Positions 1 to 5,104 of a DNA stretch of 5,104 nucleotides are shown here, in pieces. This DNA comes from an uncultured Tolumonas sp. (GTDB lineage: Bacteria; Pseudomonadota; Gammaproteobacteria; Enterobacterales; Aeromonadaceae): NCBI GenBank assembly GCA_903931645.1, contig CAIZDF010000195.1, forward strand, positions 1-5,104. The letters run 5' to 3'. The translations under genes and the position numbers were made by a program. Position 1 is the first letter of the stretch. Each line of letters opens with the position of its first letter. The notes below the pieces were generated by a model that saw only the letters and a list, made by a program, of their open reading frames with translations, did no database searches and was not told where the DNA came from.

Positions 1-577
1 CGGCCCAGAAATGCAGTACCTTTTTGATTTAGGCGCGGACTTCTGGGTTTTCCCAATTCAGGTCGGCCTGTTGTTCACTGAACAGATGCAGGTAATATTG
101 ACCACTGTTTTCATCGAATGCCCAGGCATTACCACCAAACTTGGATTGCCAGTTATTCGGCTCTTGGCCATTGACGGGATCACGCCAGATGTAGAAATCA
201 CGAAAGCGGCTTTGGGGATCGCGCAGTGCCGTTTTAAACCAGACGTGTTCCGTGGAAGTGTGGTTAATCACCATATCCATAATGATGTGTAAGCCGCGTT
301 GTTTGCAGGCGCTCACCAGCTGTTCAAAATCGGCCATGCTGCCGAAAGCCGGGTCAATTGCGTAATAATCAGCAATGTCGTAACCATTATCGATTTGCGG
401 AGAGCTGTAGATCGGCGTGAGCCATAAGGCATCGACGCCCAGTTGTTGCAGATAATCAAGGCGCTGAATAATGCCTTGCAAGTCGCCGGTACCTTTATCG
501 CCGGAATCCTGAAAACTTTTCGGGTAGATCTGATACACCACCGCCTGACGCCACCAGTCATGTTGAGAATAAGACAT
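1..577 (-). pseudogene. treC: Trehalose-6-phosphate hydrolase (alpha,alpha-phosphotrehalase), GH13 family; 5' part with in-frame stop, runs off window
   Basis: TreC hydrolyses cytoplasmic trehalose-6-phosphate to glucose and glucose-6-phosphate, the step after TreB uptake. The N-terminal part of the GH13 barrel is clear: VYQIYPKSFQD near residue 14, GVDALWLTPIY near 47, DNGYDIADY near 63, conserved region I DMVINH at 101-106, and ADLNWENPEVRA at 171-182. ATG at 577-575 is chosen because TGGAG (585-589) lies 7 bases upstream and the protein then begins as E. coli TreC does; a TTG at 595 is also in frame but unlikely. At 29-31 the frame has TAA. The next codons read IKKVLHFWA, matching the E. 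coli ELKKVCEFWAD stretch, so a Glu codon GAA probably became TAA. E. coli TreC is about 550 residues; the stop leaves 182 and loses the GH13 nucleophile Asp and acid Glu. The rest of the gene lies left of the window. A sequencing error cannot be excluded. Confidence 0.85.
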
Positions 578-601
578 CAAAACGCTCCATTCCAAGAAAA
601 G

Positions 602-622
602 GCTGCGGCCAGTGACCGCAGC
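602..622 (-). other. Intercistronic hairpin between treB and treC
   Basis: The 66-base gap between treB and treC contains a perfect 7-bp inverted repeat, GCTGCGG (602-608) and CCGCAGC (616-622), around a 7-base loop. On the transcribed minus strand it is followed by a short pyrimidine run (CCTTTTCTT) and then by the treC ribosome binding site. The U tract is short and broken, so full termination is doubtful. A 3' stability or processing element that sets treB:treC stoichiometry, or a partial attenuator, is more likely. The stem is visible in the sequence; the role is inferred. Confidence 0.45.
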
Positions 623-643
623 GGGAAATTATTGTTATTAGGG

Positions 644-2080
644 TTAAACCGCTTCGGTAGCCGCGATTTCAGCTGGTGATTGATTACGGAATTTGTGTTT
701 GTACACCGCGATGGTTAGCAACATAGGCACTGCAATCGCGATCAGCATGGCAACGGAGTAAATGCCCCAGAATTGTGGTTGGATAGACAGAATGCCTGGC
801 AGACCACCGACACCGATACCGTTCGCCAGCACACCACTGTAACCACACACGAGACCTGCTAGTGCAGAACCGACCATCGCGCACAGCATTGGGAATTTGT
901 AACGCAGGTTGATGCCATACATCGCCGGTTCGGTGACACCGAGATAAGCAGAAATTGCAGCAGGAACCGAAATTTCACGTTCGTTGGCTTTACGGCTGAT
1001 GAATATGATGCCCATGACCGCTGAAGCCTGAGCGATGTTAGACAGGGCAATCAGCGGCCATATTGGTGTGCCGCCCATGCTTTGTACTAACTGCAGATCA
1101 ACCGCATTGGTGGTGTGATGCACGCCGGTAATAACCAACGGTGCGTACAGGAAACCAAACAACGAGGCGCCAATTGGTGCGAAGCTACCGGTCATCACGG
1201 ATTTCGCCGCAAATGCCACGCCATCACCGATCCAGCGACCGAATGGACCAATCAGGCTGTGGGCCAGAATGACTGCCAAGATCAGTGACACAAATGGTAC
1301 GACAACCAGATAGAGGTAAGCCGGTACGATCTGTTTCAGCCGGGTTTCGATATAAGCCAGCAGCACACCGGCCAAGATCGCGGGAATAACCTGAGCCTGA
1401 TAACCGACTTTCTGGATCGCGAACAGACCAAAATTCCATGCCTCCGGCGCTTGCTGGCCGATCAGATAGGCGTTCATCAGTTGCGGGCTGACCAACGTAA
1501 TACCCAGCACGATCCCCAGGATCTCGCTGCCACCGAGTTTACGCACCGTTGCCCAGCACACACCCACTGGCAGGAAGTGGAAAATGGCTTCACCAATCAG
1601 CCACAGGAACGAGTGTACGGTGGCCCAAAACTGGCTGATCTCGGTCAGGCTCTTGCCATCGAACATCTTGATGTCGCCGATGACATTACGGAAACCTAAG
1701 ATCAAACCACCGGTAATAATGGCCGGTAACAACGGCACAAAAATTTCAGCTAAGTGGGAGATTGAGCGTTCCAGCACACTCATATTCTGGCGTGCTGCCA
1801 CTTTGGCCGCTTCTTTACTGGCGCCATCGACGCCGGTTTGTGCGATTAATAGTTTGTAAAACTCATCCACTTCGGTGCCAATGACCACCTGAAATTGACC
1901 GGCATTGGTAAAACAACCTTTGACGGATGGGATCGTTTCTATGGCTTTGATATCGGCCTGTGCAGTGTTTTTCAGCACAAAACGCAGCCGGGTCAGGCAG
2001 TGGCTGACGGTGGCAATATTATCTTTGCCGCCGACCAGACTGATCAGACGAGTAACGTCCTGAGAGAATGATTTGCTCAT
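644..2080 (-). CDS. treB: PTS system trehalose-specific EIIBC component
   Basis: This inner-membrane permease takes up trehalose and phosphorylates it to trehalose-6-phosphate. The protein has 478 residues (E. coli TreB about 473) and aligns with it along its whole length. The EIIB domain is N-terminal (about 1-85), with the phosphorylated Cys28 in VSHCLTRLRF, followed by VKGCFTNAGQFQVVIG. From about residue 110 comes a hydrophobic EIIC domain with roughly ten membrane segments. It contains LPAIITGGLILGFRNVIGD, VSPQLMNAYL, GFLYAPLVITGVHHTTNAVD and the EIIC signature GVTEPAMYG at 381-389. There is no EIIA domain, so like E. coli TreB it probably receives phosphate from a separate glucose-type EIIA (Crr), not visible here. 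AGGGGA lies about 6 bases before the ATG. The gene sits downstream of two TreR-type operators and 66 bases ahead of treC, which points to a treBC operon induced by trehalose-6-phosphate. Confidence 0.97.
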   Translation of the reverse strand: MSKSFSQDVTRLISLVGGKDNIATVSHCLTRLRFVLKNTAQADIKAIETIPSVKGCFTNAGQFQVVIGTEVDEFYKLLIAQTGVDGASKEAAKVAARQNMSVLERSISHLAEIFVPLLPAIITGGLILGFRNVIGDIKMFDGKSLTEISQFWATVHSFLWLIGEAIFHFLPVGVCWATVRKLGGSEILGIVLGITLVSPQLMNAYLIGQQAPEAWNFGLFAIQKVGYQAQVIPAILAGVLLAYIETRLKQIVPAYLYLVVVPFVSLILAVILAHSLIGPFGRWIGDGVAFAAKSVMTGSFAPIGASLFGFLYAPLVITGVHHTTNAVDLQLVQSMGGTPIWPLIALSNIAQASAVMGIIFISRKANEREISVPAAISAYLGVTEPAMYGINLRYKFPMLCAMVGSALAGLVCGYSGVLANGIGVGGLPGILSIQPQFWGIYSVAMLIAIAVPMLLTIAVYKHKFRNQSPAEIAATEAV

Positions 2081-2103
2081 GTGTGTCCCCTGGTGAACAA
2101 AAC

Positions 2104-2125
2104 CATCATTCCACGATGGAAGATG
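2104..2125 (-). other. Bulged hairpin in the treB 5' leader
   Basis: CATC-A-TTCC (2104-2112) pairs with GGAA-GATG (2118-2125) around a 5-base loop, giving an 8-bp stem with one bulged base. If the promoter at 2131-2136 is real, the transcript starts close to this stem, so it could form a 5' end structure that stabilises the mRNA. On the minus strand a GGTTTTG run follows, too short for a confident terminator. Function is inferred only. Confidence 0.3.
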
Positions 2126-2130
2126 ATTTA

Positions 2131-2136
2131 AGTATA
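2131..2136 (-). promoter_or_regulatory. Candidate -10 element of the treBC promoter
   Basis: TATACT on the minus strand matches the sigma-70 -10 consensus TATAAT at five of six bases and lies about 50 bases before the treB start codon. The hexamer 17 bases further upstream (TACTTA) is a poor -35, so the promoter may need an activator; in E. coli this operon is subject to catabolite control. The upstream-most base of the element lies two bases from the proximal TreR-type palindrome, whose centre would be near -21, a classic steric repression position. Confidence 0.45.
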
Positions 2137-2137
2137 G

Positions 2138-2153
2138 TTGGTAACGTTCCCAA
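2138..2153. promoter_or_regulatory. Promoter-proximal TreR-type operator
   Basis: TTGGTAACGTTCCCAA is a 16-bp palindrome with a single mismatched pair, centred on the CG typical of LacI-family operators. It shares the core AACGTTCCC with the second, perfect site 46 bp upstream. It falls between the candidate -35 and -10 of the treB promoter, so bound TreR would block RNA polymerase. The neighbouring treR gene makes TreR the obvious ligand; binding itself is inferred. Confidence 0.75.
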
Positions 2154-2185
2154 TAAGTATGCAGGTGATTAATTAAAACACAAAA

Positions 2186-2197
2186 GGGAACGTTCCC
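2186..2197. promoter_or_regulatory. Distal TreR-type operator (perfect palindrome)
   Basis: GGGAACGTTCCC is a perfect 12-bp palindrome with the central CG step preferred by LacI/GalR-family repressors. Its centre is 46 bp upstream of the centre of the promoter-proximal site. Because it is the more symmetrical of the two, it may be the tighter site and help load the weaker one. It lies downstream of treR, so it does not obviously control treR itself. Confidence 0.78.
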
Positions 2198-2213
2198 AAT
2201 TTGCGTGATTGTT

Positions 2214-2243
2214 CACAGATCCAGCGTTGGATCCGGATCTGTG
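2214..2243 (-). other. Inverted repeat / nested hairpins downstream of treR
   Basis: CACAGATCC (2214-2222) and GGATCTGTG (2235-2243) form a perfect 9-bp stem around a 12-base loop. A second, mutually exclusive stem, GATCC (2218-2222) with GGATC (2229-2233), shares the left arm. It lies about 40 bases past the treR stop codon on the transcribed strand, where a terminator would be expected. The following bases (AACAATCACG) contain no U tract, so intrinsic termination is unlikely; a 3' end stabiliser or a protein-binding palindrome is possible. Three GATC (Dam-type) sites fall within it. Confidence 0.45.
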
Positions 2244-2283
2244 GCGAGAAGGGATGTTTCGTTTAACTGTCGTTTGACGCTGT

Positions 2284-3228
2284 TTAGCTATGCGAGGGCG
2301 CTATTTGCGCACAAGGTTCGGCATCTTGTTCCAACTGCAATAAGAGCTGTTCCGCGGCGAGGCGGCCAGCTTGTTTATAGCCAGGATCGATGGATTGCAC
2401 CTGTGGAAACAGGAAATGCAGCAGCGGATTATTACCCACCCCAGTGAGTTTCACATCGTGACGTTGTTGTTCTTGCAGATACTTCGCAGCACCCAGCGCC
2501 AGCGTGTCAGTGGCACAAACCACTGCATCCGTCATCGGCGTTAGCAGTTTAGCGGTTAGGTCATAGCCACTTTGTACATCTAAGCTACCGGTTAAGTAAC
2601 GGCAAGGCAGTTGTTGTTGGGCACAAAATTGCTGGTAGGCTTGCAAACGCAAGGCACCAGTGGTCGCATCGCTAGGGTCAACACCAATAAAGTCGATGTG
2701 GCGACAGCCATCGGCATACAGCTGTTGTAAGATCTGCTTAATCGCCCCTTGATCGTCATAACAAACGGAGGCCATCTGTGGCCAATCACGGGCCATGAGA
2801 ACCAGCTTGTTTTGCCATGGGCGCAGTTGTTCCAGATCGAGAGCACTGAAGGCAAATAAGATCACACCATCGACACCGCGGCGGGCTAACAGTGCCAGAT
2901 GTTCATCGACTTTCTGCGGATCGAATTCACTTTCCATCAGCATGGCATCATAACCACGCGCATACAGGATTTCGAGCATGCCACGCACGGCTCGATTTTC
3001 CGAGGCTGAGTCGAGGCGTGACACGATAATACCGACCAAGCGGGCACTGTTGGTACGCATGGCTCGGGCTGATTTGCTGGGTTCGAAACCATGCTCCCGG
3101 ATCACCGCTTCCACCCGATCACGGGTTTGTGGATTGACGTTCGGGTCTTGGTTCAACACCCGTGACACGGTCGATTTACCAACGCCGCTCAGTTTGGCGA
3201 TATCAAGAATAGTAAGGCGTTTAGTCAT
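2284..3228 (-). CDS. treR: Trehalose operon transcriptional repressor, LacI family
   Basis: TreR is a cytoplasmic DNA-binding repressor of the trehalose operon; in E. coli it is relieved by trehalose-6-phosphate. The predicted 314-residue protein matches the usual TreR length (315). Residues 5-26 (LTILDIAKLSGVGKSTVSRVLN) are the LacI-type helix-turn-helix, followed by the hinge PSKSARAMR at 50-58. The periplasmic-binding-protein-like ligand domain holds VSRLDSASEN at 69-78, ARDWPQMASVCYDDQGA at 146-162, TDTLALGAAKYLQEQ at 240-254 and a DPGY motif at 281-284. Arg71 and Arg147, which I recall as ligand contacts in E. coli TreR, are kept. ATG at 3228-3226 is chosen because E. coli TreR starts at the same aligned point; in-frame starts at 3255 (ATG) and 3285 (TTG) would add unaligned residues. 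No good Shine-Dalgarno precedes it, which suits a repressor made at low level. It lies upstream of treB, as in E. coli. Confidence 0.95.
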   Translation of the reverse strand: MTKRLTILDIAKLSGVGKSTVSRVLNQDPNVNPQTRDRVEAVIREHGFEPSKSARAMRTNSARLVGIIVSRLDSASENRAVRGMLEILYARGYDAMLMESEFDPQKVDEHLALLARRGVDGVILFAFSALDLEQLRPWQNKLVLMARDWPQMASVCYDDQGAIKQILQQLYADGCRHIDFIGVDPSDATTGALRLQAYQQFCAQQQLPCRYLTGSLDVQSGYDLTAKLLTPMTDAVVCATDTLALGAAKYLQEQQRHDVKLTGVGNNPLLHFLFPQVQSIDPGYKQAGRLAAEQLLLQLEQDAEPCAQIAPSHS

Positions 3229-3256
3229 AACTGGCCGAGAAAACTCACTTTGCATT

Positions 3257-3285
3257 ATTGTTCGGATTTTTCCCCACTTAGGCAA
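3257..3285 (-). promoter_or_regulatory. Candidate sigma-70 promoter of treR
   Basis: On the minus strand TTGCCT (3285-3280) and AACAAT (3262-3257) are separated by 17 bases. Each matches four of six consensus positions. Transcription would begin near 3250, just upstream of the chosen treR ATG and downstream of the alternative start at 3255, which supports the shorter protein. No full TreR palindrome is seen here. Prediction by eye only. Confidence 0.35.
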
Positions 3286-3354
3286 GCAAGCAAATGCAGA
3301 ATTGCCTGATTCAGGTGGTTCTCAGCAAATTAGCCGCAGAAATGGGAATCCGGT

Positions 3355-3383
3355 TTGTGATCCTCTCGGCAGTTATTTATGCT
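3355..3383 (+). promoter_or_regulatory. Candidate sigma-70 promoter of the DUF386-GST operon
   Basis: TTGTGA (3355-3360) and TATGCT (3378-3383) are 17 bases apart, with four of six consensus matches in each box. Transcription would start near 3390, leaving a leader of about 55 bases before the ATG at 3444. It is divergent from the treR promoter, with about 70 bases between the two -35 boxes. That gap holds the short palindrome CCTGATTCAGG (3306-3316). Prediction by eye only. Confidence 0.35.
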
Positions 3384-3443
3384 GGAGGCAGTAACCGCTA
3401 ACCATTCGGCAATATCGTGCCGGAATTTGAGGACGAGCTTATT

Positions 3444-3950
3444 ATGTTTATTGGTAATTTACAGGAATTGGATGACTGTCTGCTGCATCCGCTGATTGCG
3501 ACTGTGTTACGTGATTTCGTGGCCACGAATGCCGATGTCTTGGCTCTGCCGAAAGGCAAAACCGATCTGACGGTGCCGGCGCAATTTGCACCCGCAGAAT
3601 TGCCGAAAGACCCGCTGTTTATGATTGTATCGATGGATACCTCACAACTGGTAATCGAACGTCGTCCTGAGTTCCATGATACTTACCTCGACATTCAGTT
3701 GTTATTGTCTGGCGAAGAGTGGATTGGCTGTGGGCCACATGCGATTACGTTGGATCGCAGTGATAATCCGCATCCTGATCTTTATTTTATGGATGAGCCC
3801 GCAACCAGCTATATTGGTTTGCAGCCAGGCGATTTTGTGGTGATTGCACCGGGTGAATTACATACCCCGTTATGCACCCTGACTGAACCGGGTGAGCTGC
3901 GCAAGATCGTGTTTAAGGTACATAAAGCGTTGTTATCCCCATCGGTGTGA
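3444..3950 (+). CDS. YhcH/YjgK/YiaL family protein (DUF386)
   Basis: The 168-residue product belongs to the YhcH/YjgK/YiaL family, which also contains EbgC and the biofilm-linked TabA. Members are small cupin-like beta-barrel proteins of about 150 residues, often beside carbohydrate genes; a sugar anomerase or isomerase role has been proposed but is not settled. Family features are the start MFIGNL, the block RRPEFHDTYLDIQLLLSGEEWIGC at 73-96 and PGDFVVIAPGELHTPL at 128-143, followed by RKIVFKV. His78, Asp83, Glu138 and His140 are plausible metal or substrate ligands (inference). ATG 3444 is preferred to the in-frame GTG at 3417 because family members begin at MFIGNL and GAGGA (3429-3433) lies upstream. 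The gene is divergent from treR and 15 bases ahead of the GST gene. A role in handling a sugar imported nearby is possible, but nothing in the sequence shows the substrate. Confidence 0.88.
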   Translation: MFIGNLQELDDCLLHPLIATVLRDFVATNADVLALPKGKTDLTVPAQFAPAELPKDPLFMIVSMDTSQLVIERRPEFHDTYLDIQLLLSGEEWIGCGPHAITLDRSDNPHPDLYFMDEPATSYIGLQPGDFVVIAPGELHTPLCTLTEPGELRKIVFKVHKALLSPSV

Positions 3951-3965
3951 CCTTGAGGAGGCGGT

Positions 3966-4628
3966 ATGCCTGCGTTTCAACTGATTATTGGCAATAAAAA
4001 TTATTCATCCTGGTCGCTGCGACCTTGGTTATTGTTGCGTAAATTAAGCGTTAGCTTCGAAGAAACTCAGGTCTTACTGCAAACGGAAGACTTTAAACAA
4101 CAAGTCATGCGTTTTTCCCCGGTCGCCAAAGTGCCAGTGTTGTTGGATGGCGACCTGGCGATCTGGGATTCGTTGGCGATTGCCGAATATCTGGCCGAGC
4201 AATTTCCACAGGCATGGCCGCGTGATCCGGCAGCGCGTGCGTTTGCCCGCTCGATCAGTGCGGAAATGCATTCTGGTTTTATGAGCCTGCGTAGCCAGAT
4301 GCCGATGAATTGCCGCGCGACCGGTCGGGAAATCGTTGGTGATGAGGCGCTCGCGCGCGATATCGAACGTATTCAGGCGATCTGGACGGAATGCCGTTTG
4401 CGTTATGGCGAGTCGGGGCCATGGTTGTTTGGCGAATTCACTATTGCCGATGCGATGTTTGCGCCAGTGGTGTTCCGCTTTAATACCTATGGTGTCGATT
4501 GTCAGGGTTTTGCGGCCGAGTATATGCAAACGGTGTTACACGATGCCGATGTGCAAGCTTGGTTACATGCCGCCCAGCAGGAACAAGCCACCATCATGAG
4601 TTATGAGATTGGGCTGACTGCGCAGTAA
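3966..4628 (+). CDS. Glutathione S-transferase family protein
   Basis: This is a 220-residue soluble GST-fold protein, the usual length for cytosolic GSTs. The N-terminal thioredoxin-like domain (about 4-80) has NKNYSSWSLRPWLLL at 10-24, where Ser14/Ser15 are candidate catalytic residues of a Ser-type GST. It also has KVPVL at 55-59 with the cis-Pro57, and IWDSLAIAEYLAE at 66-78, where Asp68-Ser69 would bind the glutathione gamma-glutamyl group. The helical C-terminal domain carries the N-capping motif FTIADAMFAPV at 158-168. The SSWSLR start recalls zeta-like bacterial GSTs, but the electrophilic substrate cannot be read from sequence. A strong AGGAGG (3956-3961) lies only 4 bases before the ATG. 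The 15-base gap after the DUF386 gene suggests co-transcription, and a strong terminator follows. Confidence 0.92.
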   Translation: MPAFQLIIGNKNYSSWSLRPWLLLRKLSVSFEETQVLLQTEDFKQQVMRFSPVAKVPVLLDGDLAIWDSLAIAEYLAEQFPQAWPRDPAARAFARSISAEMHSGFMSLRSQMPMNCRATGREIVGDEALARDIERIQAIWTECRLRYGESGPWLFGEFTIADAMFAPVVFRFNTYGVDCQGFAAEYMQTVLHDADVQAWLHAAQQEQATIMSYEIGLTAQ

Positions 4629-4645
4629 CGGATTATTAGAGATAA

Positions 4646-4676
4646 AAAAAGCGCCTTTTGGCGCTTTTTGTTTTTG
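4646..4676. terminator. Bidirectional Rho-independent terminator
   Basis: AAAAAGCGCC (4646-4655) and GGCGCTTTTT (4660-4669) form a 10-bp stem with a TTTT loop, starting 18 bases after the GST stop codon. On the plus strand the T run continues through 4676. On the minus strand the A-rich left arm, together with two further A residues at 4644-4645, becomes a U tract. It can therefore end both the DUF386-GST operon and the convergent metY transcript. Confidence 0.92.
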
Positions 4677-4683
4677 GCGGGCA

Positions 4684-5104
4684 TTACGCCTGCAAGGCTT
4701 GATTCAGATCGTCCAGAATGTCTTCAATCGCTTCAATACCCACCGACAGACGGATCATCTCGGGTTTCACGCCGGCTTTGGCTTGTTCTTCCTCGGTCAT
4801 CTGACGATGCGTGGTGGAAGCGGGGTGACAGGCCAGTGATTTTGCATCACCGATATTCACCAGACGTTTGAAGATTTTCAGCGCATCGTAGAAACGCACA
4901 CCGGCTTCATAACCCGCCTTCAGACCAAAAGAGAGGATCGCCGATGGTGTGCCGTTCATGTATTTTTGCGCCAGTGCATGATGCGGATGATCCGGTAAAC
5001 CGGCGTAACTTACCCACGCCACTTTGTCATGGCTTTGCAGATATTCCGCCACTTTACGGGCATTTTCTACGTGACGTTCCATACGCAGTGACAGTGTTTC
5101 TAAG
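4684..5104 (-). CDS. metY: O-acetylhomoserine sulfhydrylase (aminocarboxypropyltransferase), C-terminal part; 5' end beyond window
   Basis: This is a PLP-dependent Cys/Met-metabolism enzyme that makes homocysteine (or methionine) directly from O-acetylhomoserine and sulfide (or methanethiol) in the cytoplasm. About 140 C-terminal residues are visible of an expected 420-430, so the lysine that binds PLP lies outside the window. The open frame continues to the right edge, reading LETLSLRMERHVENARKVAEYL; the ATG at 5082 is internal and not the start. The MetY-type blocks are KIFKRLVNIGDAKSLACHPASTTHRQMTEEE, followed by IRLSVGIEAIEDILDDLNQAL, whose Arg normally binds the substrate alpha-carboxylate. 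The HPASTTH form, rather than the HAATMTH-like version of MetB/MetC, favours MetY over cystathionine synthase or lyase. The gene converges on the GST gene and ends just after the shared terminator. It has no evident link to trehalose use. Confidence 0.92.
   Translation of the reverse strand, partial: LETLSLRMERHVENARKVAEYLQSHDKVAWVSYAGLPDHPHHALAQKYMNGTPSAILSFGLKAGYEAGVRFYDALKIFKRLVNIGDAKSLACHPASTTHRQMTEEEQAKAGVKPEMIRLSVGIEAIEDILDDLNQALQA

Noticed and set aside
11..292. Plus-strand open frame of 93 codons
   Set aside because: It lies wholly antisense to treC, has no family resemblance or ribosome binding site, and is a shadow of the coding strand.
593..595. TTG at 595 as the treC start
   Set aside because: It would absorb the Shine-Dalgarno TGGAG into the coding sequence and add residues that TreC homologues lack.
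2202..2217. Possible CRP site TGTGA...TCACG upstream of treB on the minus strand
   Set aside because: The two half-sites are 4 bases apart instead of the 6 that CRP requires, and forcing a 6-base spacer leaves a poor second half (ACGCA).
3344..3354. GGGAATCCGGT as a possible TreR operator near the DUF386 promoter
   Set aside because: Only the GGGAA half matches; the second half and the central CG step are absent.
2978..3394. Plus-strand open frame of 138 codons overlapping the 5' end of treR
   Set aside because: Most of it is antisense to the conserved TreR DNA-binding domain; no recognisable motif and no supporting start signal.
4074..4529. Minus-strand open frame of 151 codons inside the GST gene
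   Set aside because: It is fully antisense to a clear GST gene, and its low-complexity, Arg/His-rich translation is typical of an antisense shadow.
5080..5082. ATG at 5082 as the start of a short 132-residue protein
   Set aside because: The same frame stays open to the window edge and reads family-conserved LETLSLR just before it, so this is an internal Met of a longer enzyme.

Overview
The window looks like chromosomal DNA from a gammaproteobacterium of moderate GC content. It carries a trehalose operon in the treR-treB-treC order known from Escherichia coli, and its proteins align closely with the enterobacterial versions as I remember them. An Aeromonadales-type host (for example a Tolumonas-like organism) would fit, but that is a guess I could not test. 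I see no insertion sequence, phage gene, tRNA, rRNA or CRISPR array.

Layout: positions 1-3228 hold the trehalose locus, all on the minus strand and read from right to left. treR (LacI-family repressor, 2284-3228) is followed by a 203-base regulatory gap with two TreR-type palindromes. Then come treB (trehalose PTS EIIBC, 644-2080) and the 5' part of treC (trehalose-6-phosphate hydrolase, from 577 to the window edge). TreB imports and phosphorylates trehalose, TreC should split trehalose-6-phosphate into glucose and glucose-6-phosphate, and TreR shuts the operon off until trehalose-6-phosphate accumulates. treC has an in-frame TAA at 29-31 with clear TreC-like sequence continuing in the same frame beyond it. 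As written, the hydrolase would be cut to 182 residues and would lack its catalytic nucleophile.

Positions 3229-3443 are a divergent promoter region. On the plus strand follow a YhcH/YjgK/YiaL-family (DUF386) gene (3444-3950) and, 15 bases on, a glutathione S-transferase-family gene (3966-4628). They very probably form a two-gene operon. A strong bidirectional terminator (4646-4676) separates it from a convergent minus-strand gene, the 3' third of an O-acetylhomoserine sulfhydrylase (MetY-type PLP enzyme, 4684 to the right edge).

I found no clearly novel multi-gene system. The items most worth a second look are the treC nonsense codon, the paired TreR operators, the GATC-rich hairpin region after treR, and the little-studied DUF386-GST gene pair.
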